The notes beneath the pieces were generated by a model. The model searched no databases. It had not been told where the DNA came from and saw nothing but the letters and a program-made list of their open reading frames with translations. Positions 23,197-34,315 of a DNA stretch of 64,000 nucleotides are shown here, piece after piece. The number at the start of each line of letters is the position of its first letter. Position 1 is the first letter of the stretch. The stretch covers positions 620,430-684,429 of the forward strand of contig JXTC01000075.1 in the NCBI GenBank assembly GCA_002914845.1, written 5' to 3'. The stretch is from Trema orientale (lineage: Eukaryota; Streptophyta; Magnoliopsida; Rosales; Cannabaceae). A program made the position numbers and the translations under genes.

Positions 23197-25687
23197 ATGG
23201 CGGCCTCATGTTTTCATGCACTTAGGATTAGAAGGTCAAAGAGCAAGCCTTTACAAGTCTCTTCCTCCTCATCGAAAACCCAGTTCAATTCTGATATGGA
23301 GAATTTGGAGAGGAAGAGATTTGACAGCATGGAGTCATGGTCCATGATATTGGACTCTGAAAATGTAGAGACCTGGGAGCCATCGAAGGAGGACCAGGAG
23401 GAGTGGACAGCTGATCTTTCGCAGCTTTTTATTGGTAACAAGTTCGCGTCAGGGGCACATAGTAGGATTTATCGAGGGATTTACAAGCAGAGAGCCGTTG
23501 CTGTGAAAATGGTACGGATTCCAAACCAGAAGGAGGAAACTAGAGCCTTACTTGAGCAGCAATTTAAGTCTGAGGTTGCCTTTCTCTCACGTCTTTTTCA
23601 TCCTAATATAGTGCAGGTATAAGGTTTTCTTACTTTCCATATTGAACTAATGTTTCCTTTATTGATTAATTACCTTAATAGATAAATATTGCACTACTGG
23701 ACAAAATGCAAAAAAATTAATTTCTTATTATAATATATTTAACCGAGTTTTGATGGAGAAATATCTAATTGAGGTTTTTGTTTGCATAGTGATTATAATT
23801 GGTATTTGCTAGCTAGCTTCATCAGTAACTTTTGATGTCATAGGCTTTAGTTTAATTCCATCTTGACCTGGTGGGATTTTAATAGACATAATTACCCCTC
23901 CTGTTGCATCTCATATGCCATGATCCTCACATTGTTCCCGTAGTAAACTTGGATTGGTTTCAGACAACTATACAAGACAAGTATTATTTAAAAAGTCCGA
24001 AACAATTCTGATAGGAATTTTTATGAAAATTTCTCTCTTTTTATATATGTAGGAATCAACTTTAAAAAACACCCCCAAAAAAAATGGTAGTCTTTGAGGT
24101 TGTCTACAGTTTTTTTGCTATGTTCTGTCTGTTGATCTCTACCATATCCTGTTTTGGCCTTTCCCTCCATTCCTATATCCATTGATCTTGTTTTACAAAC
24201 ACTAGATGCACATAAAACGAGACATAAGTGGAAATTCTTTGGAAAAACTTCTCTTCATGGTTGAATGCTTTGTGAAACTCGAAGCTTTTGTTAAGAGAGT
24301 GAACCACTTTAAATCTGTGCGTGATTTGCATGTTTTCTGTTTTGTGTCCGTTTAGTATCGCACTCGTAATCAGGAATTAAGGTTTAATTCATGGCAACCT
24401 TTTGTTGCTGATTGATGAACTGTGTTTTTACATTTTTTTTTTAAACTTTAATTTGCTTTCATTTACAGTTTATTGCGGCTTGTAAAAAGCCCCCTGTGTA
24501 CTGTATCATCACAGAATACATGTCACAAGGAACACTGAGGATGTACTTGAACAAGAAGGAGCCTTACTCACTCTCAATAGAAACAATTCTCAGGTTAGCT
24601 CTTGACATTTCCCGAGGAATGGAGTACCTTCACTCGCAAGGTGTTATCCACAGGGACCTAAAATCAAATAACTTGCTTCTTAATGACGATATGAGAGTTA
24701 AGGTGGCAGATTTTGGCACGTCCTGTCTCGAAACACAATGCCGGGAGACGAAAGGAAACATGGGAACTTACCGTTGGATGGCACCGGAAATGATTAAGGA
24801 GAAGCCTTATACTCGGAAAGTTGATGTTTATAGTTTTGGGATTGTGCTATGGGAACTCACAACGGCTTTGCTACCTTTTCAAGGAATGACCCCTGTGCAG
24901 GCTGCATTTGCTGTGGCTGAGAAGGTCAGATACCTATTTCCAAATTGAAAAAGATGTTTATAGTAACTCTGTTGCTGGAAATATGTGATATAGCATATGC
25001 AAAACCTCTACATAGAAAGGTTCATGATCTGATGAAATATATTAAGTCTTTTGGACATAAATTTAGTTCTTACTCTTGGTGGGTATCACATAGCTTTATC
25101 CTTCTTTTTACCAACTATCATAGTTCATTCTTTTGAAAAATTTATCTATAGTGCATAGTCCAAAAGTCACATTCCTATAGTTAGCTTAGCTACTTATGTA
25201 ATCTGTGTTAAGGAAATGTGGTATTCATGACTCAGTGGACAACAGAAAGCAGAGAAAATCCATATTATGCTGTAAGAAAAGGAAGACATGTATAATGGGG
25301 GGTCTAGTTAAAAAGATAATGGCAGGTTGCAAATCTGACATGTGTGTTTAGACTTTAGTCCCCACTTGTAGCTGGTTATTAATAGTAGGATTACATTTTA
25401 ACACTGAAATTATTGCACTGATATGTGTTATGTGGCAGAATGAACGACCTCCTCTACCAGCGAGTTGTCAGCCTGCACTTGCGCATCTCATAAAGCGATG
25501 TTGGGCTGCAAACCCCTCAAAGCGGCCGGATTTCAGCGACGTTGTGTCTGTTTTGGAGAAGTACGATGAGTGTGTCAAGGAGGGTCTTCCTCTTGCTTAC
25601 CATTCGAGGCTCGTCAGCCGAAACGCCATTATTGAGCGCTTGAAAGGCTGTGTATCTATGAGCTCTTCCATACCTGTACATGCCTGA
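23197..25687 (+). CDS. HT1: HT1, Raf-like protein kinase of guard-cell CO2 signalling
   Basis: Three exons, 23197-23616, 24469-24924 and 25439-25687, all phase 0, giving 374 residues. After a variable N-terminus comes the diagnostic ERKRFDSMESWSMILDSENV block and then the kinase domain: glycine-loop GNKFASGAHSRIYRG (80-94), ATP lysine K104 in AVAVKM, E126 of helix C, catalytic HRDLKSNN (201-208), DFG (221-223) and APE (245-247). It closely matches Arabidopsis HT1, which together with MPK4/MPK12 senses CO2/bicarbonate and controls stomatal opening by activating CBC kinases. Residues R93 and A100 align, by an offset of 9, with R102 and A109 of Arabidopsis HT1, where dominant high-temperature alleles are known; both are wild type. 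The start is the only in-frame ATG. Length and the C-terminus (GCVSMSSSIPVHA) fit the family. Confidence 0.96.
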
Positions 25688-28600
25688 CACAATTGAAGAG
25701 GTATTGTATTCTTATTATTATTGTAATTTCAATGTCAAACGTTTGTCATGTTAGTATATTAATTACTAATTAGTTGATTTGAAATTTGTAAATGCCTGAT
25801 CATGTTCCTTTCAACTGTGTAATGTAACTATCCGCTAGGATTTTAAGGTTGGCACTCTGCTGGTAAGAATACCAATATGCTCCTTATGGAGTGCTAGGAG
25901 TTAACCCACCACAGATGAGTTCCCCTCTTCCAATTTGGTAAACATAACAAGATGAAAATAGAAACAGACGTCTTTATTCACGTTTGCTTAATTACTATAA
26001 AGGGCGAGGCAGCATAGTCTGATTTTCATTAGTATAGTTCCTCAGAGTAGCCACAAAATAGGGCCTATATTTTCTTTCAAGTAGCCACCAAAAAGGGCCT
26101 ATCAGCTGGTATATTGTTTTGATCTAGAAGCTCAGTAATGAGAGCTTTTAGTTCTACTATGTGTCAGCGTACTTAATCAAGTGTTCTTTAAACAAGATTG
26201 TTCCTGTTTTTACATTGAAGATGTATTTTGGTTAGAATATATATTGGTATTATCGTATGTAACTTGCTTGATTAATCTAGGCAAGAAAGTTTAGATGGAA
26301 TAACTATTAAAATGATGGCCAATCAAATTCCAAATGGTGATCATAAAGATGGAAAGAAAACACAGTTTTTGTCAAAGGAATCTCTACTCGATGTTGCCAT
26401 TACTATCTTTACTCTATTTTATTTTATTATTCGTGAACATCGACTAGTGATCTGTAAGTCACGAAACGCACACCACTATGACTATGGTACTCCAATCATG
26501 CCCCATCCGATCGATCAATTTTGCTATGTGTCGGGGATCTTGTTCTCGATTAATATCTATATTGGAAAGAGTCTTTTATTATGTTTATTTTTCTGTTGTC
26601 CACTAAAAAGATTCTTACAAGTATCTCTTGTAATGATCGAAAATGGATGAAAATATCTTTTATTTTAAGGCCTAATATTGTGCTTTGAAATTCTACATGT
26701 ATATATATAAATGTATTAGCTTCTTAAACTTTCCTTCAAACATAATTGTGATTTATATTGTTCGTTTTGAGTTTTGCAACAAACATTATTTTAATTTGAT
26801 TGAACAACATCTGTGTCTAAAAAGATAAGGATATATGGAGTATGCTTTTGAGTGTCTCAAAGAACGTGTTATGGCCACAAATACCAAGTCAAACACGTCG
26901 GGTTGATATAGTTGGGTCTCAATCACATACATAATGTGATTTTATAATCATAAAAGTTGCAGTAAAAGCCCAAGTTGATTATTTATTTTATTTTATTTTT
27001 GCAAGAAAAGGAAAGCACAAGTTCATCATGATATTAATTGCATGAGCTTAGGCTTAGTCTTAGCTTTGAGGGCGTTGATGATCAAATTGCAAGGTCTTTA
27101 TCCTTGACCATTTCTTCCACCCATGTTAGTGGCTTTAGGCCTATCGGGCGTGTTGACAAAGTCAAAATTACACAATATAAAACGTAGAGAGGGTATTACA
27201 CTGCTCAGGTTCTTCTACTGGCTTATTATGGGCATGTATTTGGCAAAATAAAAAGTAAGTGTATATAAATATATATAGAGGAGGTTTCAATGGTTACGTC
27301 TCCATGAGTAACTATCATCAAAATGCATATAATAATAAATTTATTATTTAAATTAAAGTACTATTAAGTTGACTTTCTAAATAAAAATTTATAATATCAA
27401 AGCTAATTAATTACAATAAATTTTGTTGCATAACTACCAATTTAATTACAATCGTTAGATTTTCATCCAACGGCTAGAAAAATAGTAACCATCGATGAAT
27501 AAATATAGTAGTAACGATTGAAACTTCACCATATATATATATATGAAAATATACGATGGGTTAAGAATTGAGACATTTTTAAACATTAGATTACGTCACA
27601 ACCAATTAAGAGGGCTGCTAAGAATTCTCGATAAGATCCTATCAGGTCTCACTTCTATTAGCATCAAGCATGTCACAAATTTTCATTGGAATGAGTTCCC
27701 TAATATAGTTCACATGAATCTTATTCTTGTTAGCAATAAACGTATTTGGTGCATTATATTTCATTAGAGTTTTATTAAAGTGAGTCTCAACTCTCATGAT
27801 AGGATCTAAATGGAGTCTCACTTCAATGAACTAATAAACTTAATAAAATAAATTTAAAAGAACATATGTAGAATCTTTTTTTTTCCCAGGGAGAAAGGAA
27901 GACAATTCACTGAGTACCTTCTGAGACGGGGCCTTATCCTATTGGAAATAGAGCGTGTCGCATTAGTCTCACCGTGTGTAAGTAGGAGTAAGACTTTTTT
28001 GGGATAAAGACCTGGCACTTTAAATCAGGTGTTGAATTACCAGAAACAAGCCTTCATATTTAAAATCTCCGACCAAAAGAGCTACCCAAATTCTTGTCCA
28101 TAGTCATCTACATACCAAAGTTTATTACTGAACCGTCACCACTCGGTGGTAAATATTTTGGAAACTATAAATAGATAGTGTGCACCCCATTTGGCCCGTG
28201 ATTGACTAGTACTATTGTTTTAAAGTCAATCGAGTTTAAATTAGTTTGAAATTGCACGGATTTTCTTTAGATATACCAAGTCAGATTTTCTTCTCCTGTG
28301 GGTCTTTATCAACACTAGTAAGGGTAAATAATTCCACTCCAACCCAAGAAATGCTTGAGAAATGAGCCAAGTTTAGACCCTCCAATGGATGACAGGTGCG
28401 GGCATCTCGTCAATTGTCTGGTGGCGTATAGTATCATGCATATTTAAGTCCCATTGCCTTGGATTTTAAATGATTTGTTTACAACTTGGATTGACCTCGA
28501 ATCAATCTCACGCTCCGATTCCAAGCTTGACTAACGACTAGCATTTTAACACTTCGTGGAACAAATTGCATTAATTAAATAAGTTCTAATCGAGTTTTGA

Positions 28601-31600
28601 ATGTACGGTGGAGACCAATTGATCGAAATTAAGCGACTAATGTGTTCTACCTTATCTACCAAACTAAAAAAATAAAATAAAAAAAGTAAGAAGCATAAAT
28701 GTGAGACTTCATCATCACAAATTAGTACTACTAGAGGAGTCATAACTCTCTCGCATAAGATTATTACTAAACATAAGGTCTTCTTATGTGATAGGCGGGC
28801 TAGGAAGTGAGACAACATAAGAGATGATAAAAAGATTTATGTATGTCATTATTTTACAAGATTGAGCATAACATCTATTTGTTTTTCTCTTCAATTTTTT
28901 TTTTTTTTCATCTTCCTCTGTATATCGGTATTTCAATAAAGTTGAGGGGAAATTTACAACTTTTCCACGTAACACGCTTTTTGTGAAAAGATTAGGATTA
29001 TTCCTTTCCAAATATGAATATCGGTTATACTTAATTCATGTAGTTGGATTTTACTAATATTAATGTATCGAAAATTAATGTTATTTTGTTCAACACTCTC
29101 ATAGGTTAAAAGGAATGATGAATTTTCTCTTAGATTTCTAAGAAAATAAAATGTGCGTGCTTTTTGTGACAAATTAGTTTATTTTGTCGCTTCCATTCGA
29201 ATATTAGTTTATTGCTAGTCCGTTGTATCAGAGTTATCATCCATTGATGTGAGTCCTAAAATAGAAATCCCACCATATAACTCACATTAATAAACAACCC
29301 TAATTAGATATACACGTCTTTAACTTTATAGTACTGCTCAACCCAAAATACTCCCAACTTTTCATTCGAGTAAGAAGAATGATAACTACGAAACCTTCTC
29401 AACTCAATAATCTCTTCTTTTTAGCTAGAGAATCATTATATTAATAAACCGCCGAACACAATCAAATGGGCCTAATGAGTGTTATTCAAGATCATTTGAG
29501 CTTAACAAAAAAAAGAACAAAAAAATATATATCACGATCATGACAAGAAAACACGGGGAATCAGGGGGTAACCGAGGTAGCAAAGGACACGTGTACGGTG
29601 ATGGCTATGTGAAGAGTCTGATATGCTAGTTATAACTAAGCTATTCTTAGGGGGAATATGTGCTGGGGGTCACCGAGACTTGAGCCAGTTGTCCCCTCTT
29701 TCTGTATTCATTGGCTGAGCATAAAGTGACAGATTCGCATTCCTAAGATACCCTCATTTACTTTAATCGATTTTAACCATAATCAAATAAAAATGAGTCC
29801 AAAATTTCATAAAGCCTAATGTTATATTCCTCTTCCTGACTGAAATGCCCAAACACCCTTCTTGGACTACTACAGGGAACTGAATTTCTGAAGTGACTGT
29901 TGTCCCAATAGAATAGCATACATGCCATTTAGTGGTTGTAGAAGATTATAAACTAAAAAGGGACAAAGGAATTTTGGGCTATATTTAACTTTTTAGAGGA
30001 GCTTTCCGAAAGACTTGAGTGCTCACCGAATTTAATAAGAAGGGGGGCCAGGTAGTCCTTACAAGTGTTTCAATGTATCTTTAATTAGGTACAATTTATA
30101 GTTTGGGCAGTTTTTTTGGCTTCGTAAACTAAGGTCCACCTTTGGATATATTGAGTTGGATTCAGTGACATCACATATGTGGCTTTTGGAAATAAATCAA
30201 GTTGTTTAGACAAAATATCTACTCGCATCTATACTTTAAGAGGGAGCCAAATTTATGGCATTTGATTTCTTAATTCTTGTAATTGAAAATGTCCCTTTAT
30301 TTTCATCTTAACTTCTTGGATAACTAATGTTCCTTTTCACACAGTTTGATAGGGGGATTTAATGGTTTATGTTTTCTGAGTTAGTGTTTATATTTCTGTT
30401 TTGTTTTGTTTTTACTTTTTTCTCCTTTGTTAAAAGATAAGGGCATAAAACAACATAGATAGACCTTGTCACATATAAGATTGGCATTACCATACTTATT
30501 ATGCACTTTTATTTACTTTTAACAGAAGAAAATTAATAAAATATAAGATAATTATTATTAACTCAACCAACAAAGTAGTTTTACAGCACTCTTTAATTAT
30601 TTATTAGGTGAACTTGAACTCTCTCCCACCTTTTCTTATCATTACCCGGGGCCCATCAAAATTTTGTAAGCAAAGGTGATCAAAAGTGATTGATTGATCT
30701 TCATAAATTAAAGTCTGCTATAACATATATGAATGAGCTTTTCCTATTTAATTTGAGTGAGGAAAAATGACGGATATTATCGTATATCCTCGACAACTGA
30801 GATATGGTTTATCATGGTGTAAAATGAAGAAGGGTAAAATAGTCCAAAGGAGCATAAAAATACAATTATGGAAAGAAAAAAAATGCTCATGGAAAACAAC
30901 GAAAAGATGTTTGGACGGAAGTTATCAGTGGGACTCTTTTCTGGGCAGATCCGTTGCTTTAATCGAAGCCCTTTACTTTTGCCGACCTCGTTTATTGCGA
31001 CACCCACCCAATCCATCAGATACATTTTTTGTGACTATTATACCCTCTTCAGTTTCAAGTACCCAAAGTACCCAACACCGTACGAAACCCGCAGCACCTG
31101 GGCTTTGCATTGCACCAATCACTAGACTAGTCACGAAAATGGGTAGTTTCGGAAATGCGCCATCACCATGCCTGTTCGGGGACTTCCGGCAATATCGAAT
31201 AAAAATAAAATCTTAAATGGGTCCAATTTCCAGCAATATGCATTTTGTGCCCATGCACGCCACCCCAACCCACCATGGTTATGGTCCTCATTACAGGCAA
31301 GTCAGCTTTGGGCAATGACCATAAAACGATGTCGTTTTGGTATGACCAATTAAATACCACTAACAAGACCAAGGATATTCACCGTTGTCCGTACTTGTCA
31401 TCACCAGTTCTTAATGTAGAAGCTAATATTAACTGACTATGTGCTAATTAATTTTATTCCAATAATCTCGCACGGTTAATTTCAACTTAAATGAGCTATA
31501 AATGGTGATCATTGGGGAGATAAGCAATATTATGTATAACCCAAAAATGAAATTAAGAAATAAAACAATTAATACATACATAGAAAATGAAACACTTACC

Positions 31601-31939
31601 TCATTCATATAGCTCACTAATTGCAATATAATCTGGAAACATGCAGAACATATTGCACAGTTGAAGCTACTAATAGTTACATATTAGTATTGATTGCACT
31701 AAATTGCTTGCAAAATTAAACAAAACTAGGATTACTTTCGTGATCATTCAAAATTAGGATACCCAATTTTTACACAAGGGTAATTTACAGAAGACCAAAA
31801 AAAAAAAAAAACTTCTTGTTGAAGATCAAAAAAGAAACTAAAAGCAAGAACTAAATTATAAGCCCACCTCCCCCAAGTTGAGATTTATATTATATATGTT
31901 TTTTACTTTTTTTTTTTTTTTTGAGTTGAGAAAATTTGG
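25688..31939. other. 6.2-kb intergenic region between HT1 and the CxCxxC gene
   Basis: Convergent flanks: HT1 ends at the left and the minus-strand gene ends at the right, so no promoter is needed here. It holds a MITE (27278-27530), AT-rich DNA and a patch of more balanced composition around 30900-31400. ORFs at 26312 (112 codons) and 30767 (149 codons) show no recognisable domain. A G-box-like 'gacacgtgta' lies near 29588, without an adjacent gene. Confidence 0.5.
27278..27530. mobile_element. 253-bp MITE with 9-bp AT target site
   Basis: The left end GAGGAGGTTTCAATGGTTAC pairs with the right end, whose reverse complement is GGTGAAGTTTCAATCGTTAC. Flanked on both sides by 'atatatata' (27269-27277 and 27531-27539). 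That duplication could also be low-complexity coincidence. No coding capacity. Confidence 0.65.
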
Positions 31940-32614
31940 TTAGCCCCAAACACCCCAAATCCTCTCCCCAATAAAACTCACAAACCTTCTTACGGAGCCT
32001 TTCTCTGATACCATTGACTCTGCTTCCTGATCATCTTTACCCTCACCTTCACTATGACCATGTCCATCAACACCACCACCACCACCACCACCACCACCTT
32101 GGACCGATTCCGACTCAACCAACTCGTCCTTCCCCGAACTCAACTCGGACCGCTTCGACTCACTCGACCCATGATTACTAATAGTAGTACTAGCAGCTCT
32201 CTTGTTATTCCTCCTCTCTTTCTTACTATTACCACCACTCTTCTTGGACTGAGTCAGCAACTCGTCCTCGAAGGCGTCGATGATCTCGTGAATGAGTTGG
32301 CGATTCGGGGACGAGCCCCACCTGACCCAGTAGCTGGTGTAGCACCTGAAGCAGTCGCAGTTGAACTGAGGCGCGTGGTCTTTACCGGCGGAGCCGATTG
32401 TGATCTTGTGGCTGTGGGCCTGGGCCGGTCTTCTTATTGGGCTTGGGCCGGACGACGAGAAGTTGGAGCAGGAGATGAGATACGCCAACACCTCCCTGTC
32501 CTCCGGGGTCAGAGCCGCCGTGAGGGTGAGGATGGTGGCCGGGAGGAACGACAGGTGGTCGGATATGATTGGCGGTGACGGATGAACCGTCCCCTTGCGG
32601 TACAGCTTCTTCAT
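31940..32614 (-). CDS. Plant-specific protein of unknown function with CxCxxC motif
   Basis: A single open frame of 224 codons from ATG at 32612-32614 to TAA at 31940-31942. The N-terminus (MKKLYRKGTVHPSPP...LSFLPATILTLTAALTPEDREVLAYLIS) and the central cysteine motif C86-x-C88-x-x-C91 followed by YTSYWVRWGSSPNRQLIHEIIDAFEDEL are strongly patterned, and belong to a conserved plant family of unknown role that I remember as At1g62422/At1g12020-like (unverified). The remainder is low complexity: a Lys/Arg-rich stretch (124-140), Ser/Glu-rich segments, a run of nine glycines (173-181), then a basic-aromatic tail (VRRFVSFIGERIWGVWG). The cysteines could bind metal, but that is speculation. The leader contains a GA/CT repeat at 32625-32650. 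The opposite-strand ORF across it is a shadow. Confidence 0.85.
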   Translation of the reverse strand: MKKLYRKGTVHPSPPIISDHLSFLPATILTLTAALTPEDREVLAYLISCSNFSSSGPSPIRRPAQAHSHKITIGSAGKDHAPQFNCDCFRCYTSYWVRWGSSPNRQLIHEIIDAFEDELLTQSKKSGGNSKKERRNNKRAASTTISNHGSSESKRSELSSGKDELVESESVQGGGGGGGGGVDGHGHSEGEGKDDQEAESMVSEKGSVRRFVSFIGERIWGVWG

Positions 32615-33960
32615 CGCTAAGTTTCAGAGACAGAGAGAGAGAGAGAGAGAACGAAAGGGTTTTAATCTAACGGCGACTGAGAAGTTTGGACCTTGAAGGG
32701 TCACTCGGGTTTTATTCTAGAGAGAGAGAGAAAGAGATATTGGAGTTGGTGACATATTTCGGGGCTGGTCTAATTGAGAAATGATCACGTGCGACGCGGT
32801 ATTTCCTACAAATGGTGCAGTCTCATAGTGAGTGAATAAGATTCGTTGGCTGATCATACAACGTAGAAAGAGTGGGGTCCCAACTTACATGATCAGTCTC
32901 AATCTCCTCTCTCTCTCTCCCAGTATATACGTCAATATATCAATTAGGGTTGGTGGGATTGGTTCTGATTATTATTGTTTTATTAATTATTACTTTAAGA
33001 GGGGTTTAGTCGTGGGGGCTGTACATGCCAGAGTTAAAACCTGGAACTTATGTTTTAAATTTGTTTTATTAGGAAAAAAGCCCTAACCCGGTCTCAAGAG
33101 CTCTTCATACTTTCCTCTTTTTTTTCTTTTTTTTTTTCCCATAATTATAATTTTAGAACCCAAACCAAATCCCCAGAAGCTAGTTGTGGTGTTTATTATT
33201 TATTTTAAATTTGGGTTTTGAAATACAAGTTCTAATCATCTAACTATTAATTCTAATATAAGATAGTAAGATATTTTAATTTAATTTTAATTAGAAGGTA
33301 ATACCGTTTTGATGAGGTCAAAAAACGAACTATCAGTTACGCGTAATTTCATTTGACTTATGAGCAAGAATTTTAAGGTATTCAGCAATTGGAATCTGAT
33401 TTTGGACAGTGATTTTGGATACTCGTTGGACCGTAGTAATTGACTCTCTTGGTCAATCTAAATCTTCAAAGGGCAATAATGGTATTTTAAGATGGATGAA
33501 CTGAGTGCACTGTTTCTAGGCTCTATGGCTTTCCATGTGCGTTTAGCCAAACGCAATTAGAGATGGTTAAATCCAAATGGTTTGGTAACTCTATTCTAAA
33601 ATAACTACCAGTCAGTTAATAAAGATAATGTATATCAATTATTCAGGTGAAGGTAGGAGGCTGCTTAATGGTGCTTAAGCTATCATCGAAAGCGACCACT
33701 TTGCTTGTAGTATAACTTATTCAAGGCACCAATTTGGCCTTTTGAACTGGTCAAAACATACGTAACATAAATATACACAATATAAAGAAAAACAAACGTA
33801 AAATGTTTTCACATATATGTGAACAACATGTAGATACTTGTAAATTACAAAGGGGGAAAAATAGAATTTCTGGATAGTAAAGTTGCTAGCTGATAATTCT
33901 GCATCATTGCAATCTACTTACACTCCAGCATCATTTCTTATTTTCACACTTACAAAAAAG

Positions 33961-34008
<48 letters not shown>

Positions 34009-34315
34009 TAAATAATAATAATAACAAAGTATAAAATCGACAACAATAATTTTTCTTTATTGGGTAATAAATTTAATGTTGGAGTTACTTTTAGTGCCTT
34101 GCATGAGCGTCATTGTTTTGTCTTCCATTGCATAAAGACAAAAAGATATATTTATGTGGTTCTTTAATAAAAATTTAGGCATTTAAGCAACATAATAGCA
34201 GCCCCCAAAAAGAAAAAGGTTATTGAACATAATCCGAAACTTCGTTATTCCCCAATATAATGATGAAGTCCATGCAACGACTATATATAATCAGGCGAAT
34301 ATCACCATTAAACCT
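32615..34315. other. Region between two minus-strand genes, with an (AAT)n microsatellite
   Basis: Bases near 32615-32760 are the leader of the CxCxxC gene, with GA-repeat tracts at 32625-32650 and 32720-32735. Farther right, AT-rich DNA carries the 3' flank of the SOBER1-like gene. A short ORF at 32832-33086 has no family resemblance. A (AAT)n tract spans 33961-34023. Confidence 0.5.
33961..34023. repeat. (AAT)n microsatellite
   Basis: About 20 trinucleotide units of ATA/TAA with a single interruption ('ataaata') near 34008. Such a long, almost pure tract is expected to vary in length between individuals. Confidence 0.95.

Noticed and set aside
26312..26650. 112-codon ORF downstream of HT1
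   Set aside because: Internal hydrophobic stretch only from T-rich DNA; no conserved motif and no supporting exon. Not convincing as a gene.
30767..31216. 149-codon plus-strand ORF in a region of balanced composition
   Set aside because: No domain or family resemblance, overlapped by ORFs in other frames and strands, and no splice-compatible neighbours. Likely chance.
32054..32578. 174-codon plus-strand ORF with a poly-Thr run
   Set aside because: Exactly opposite the CxCxxC protein gene; the poly-Thr is the complement of its poly-Gly coding triplets. Shadow frame.
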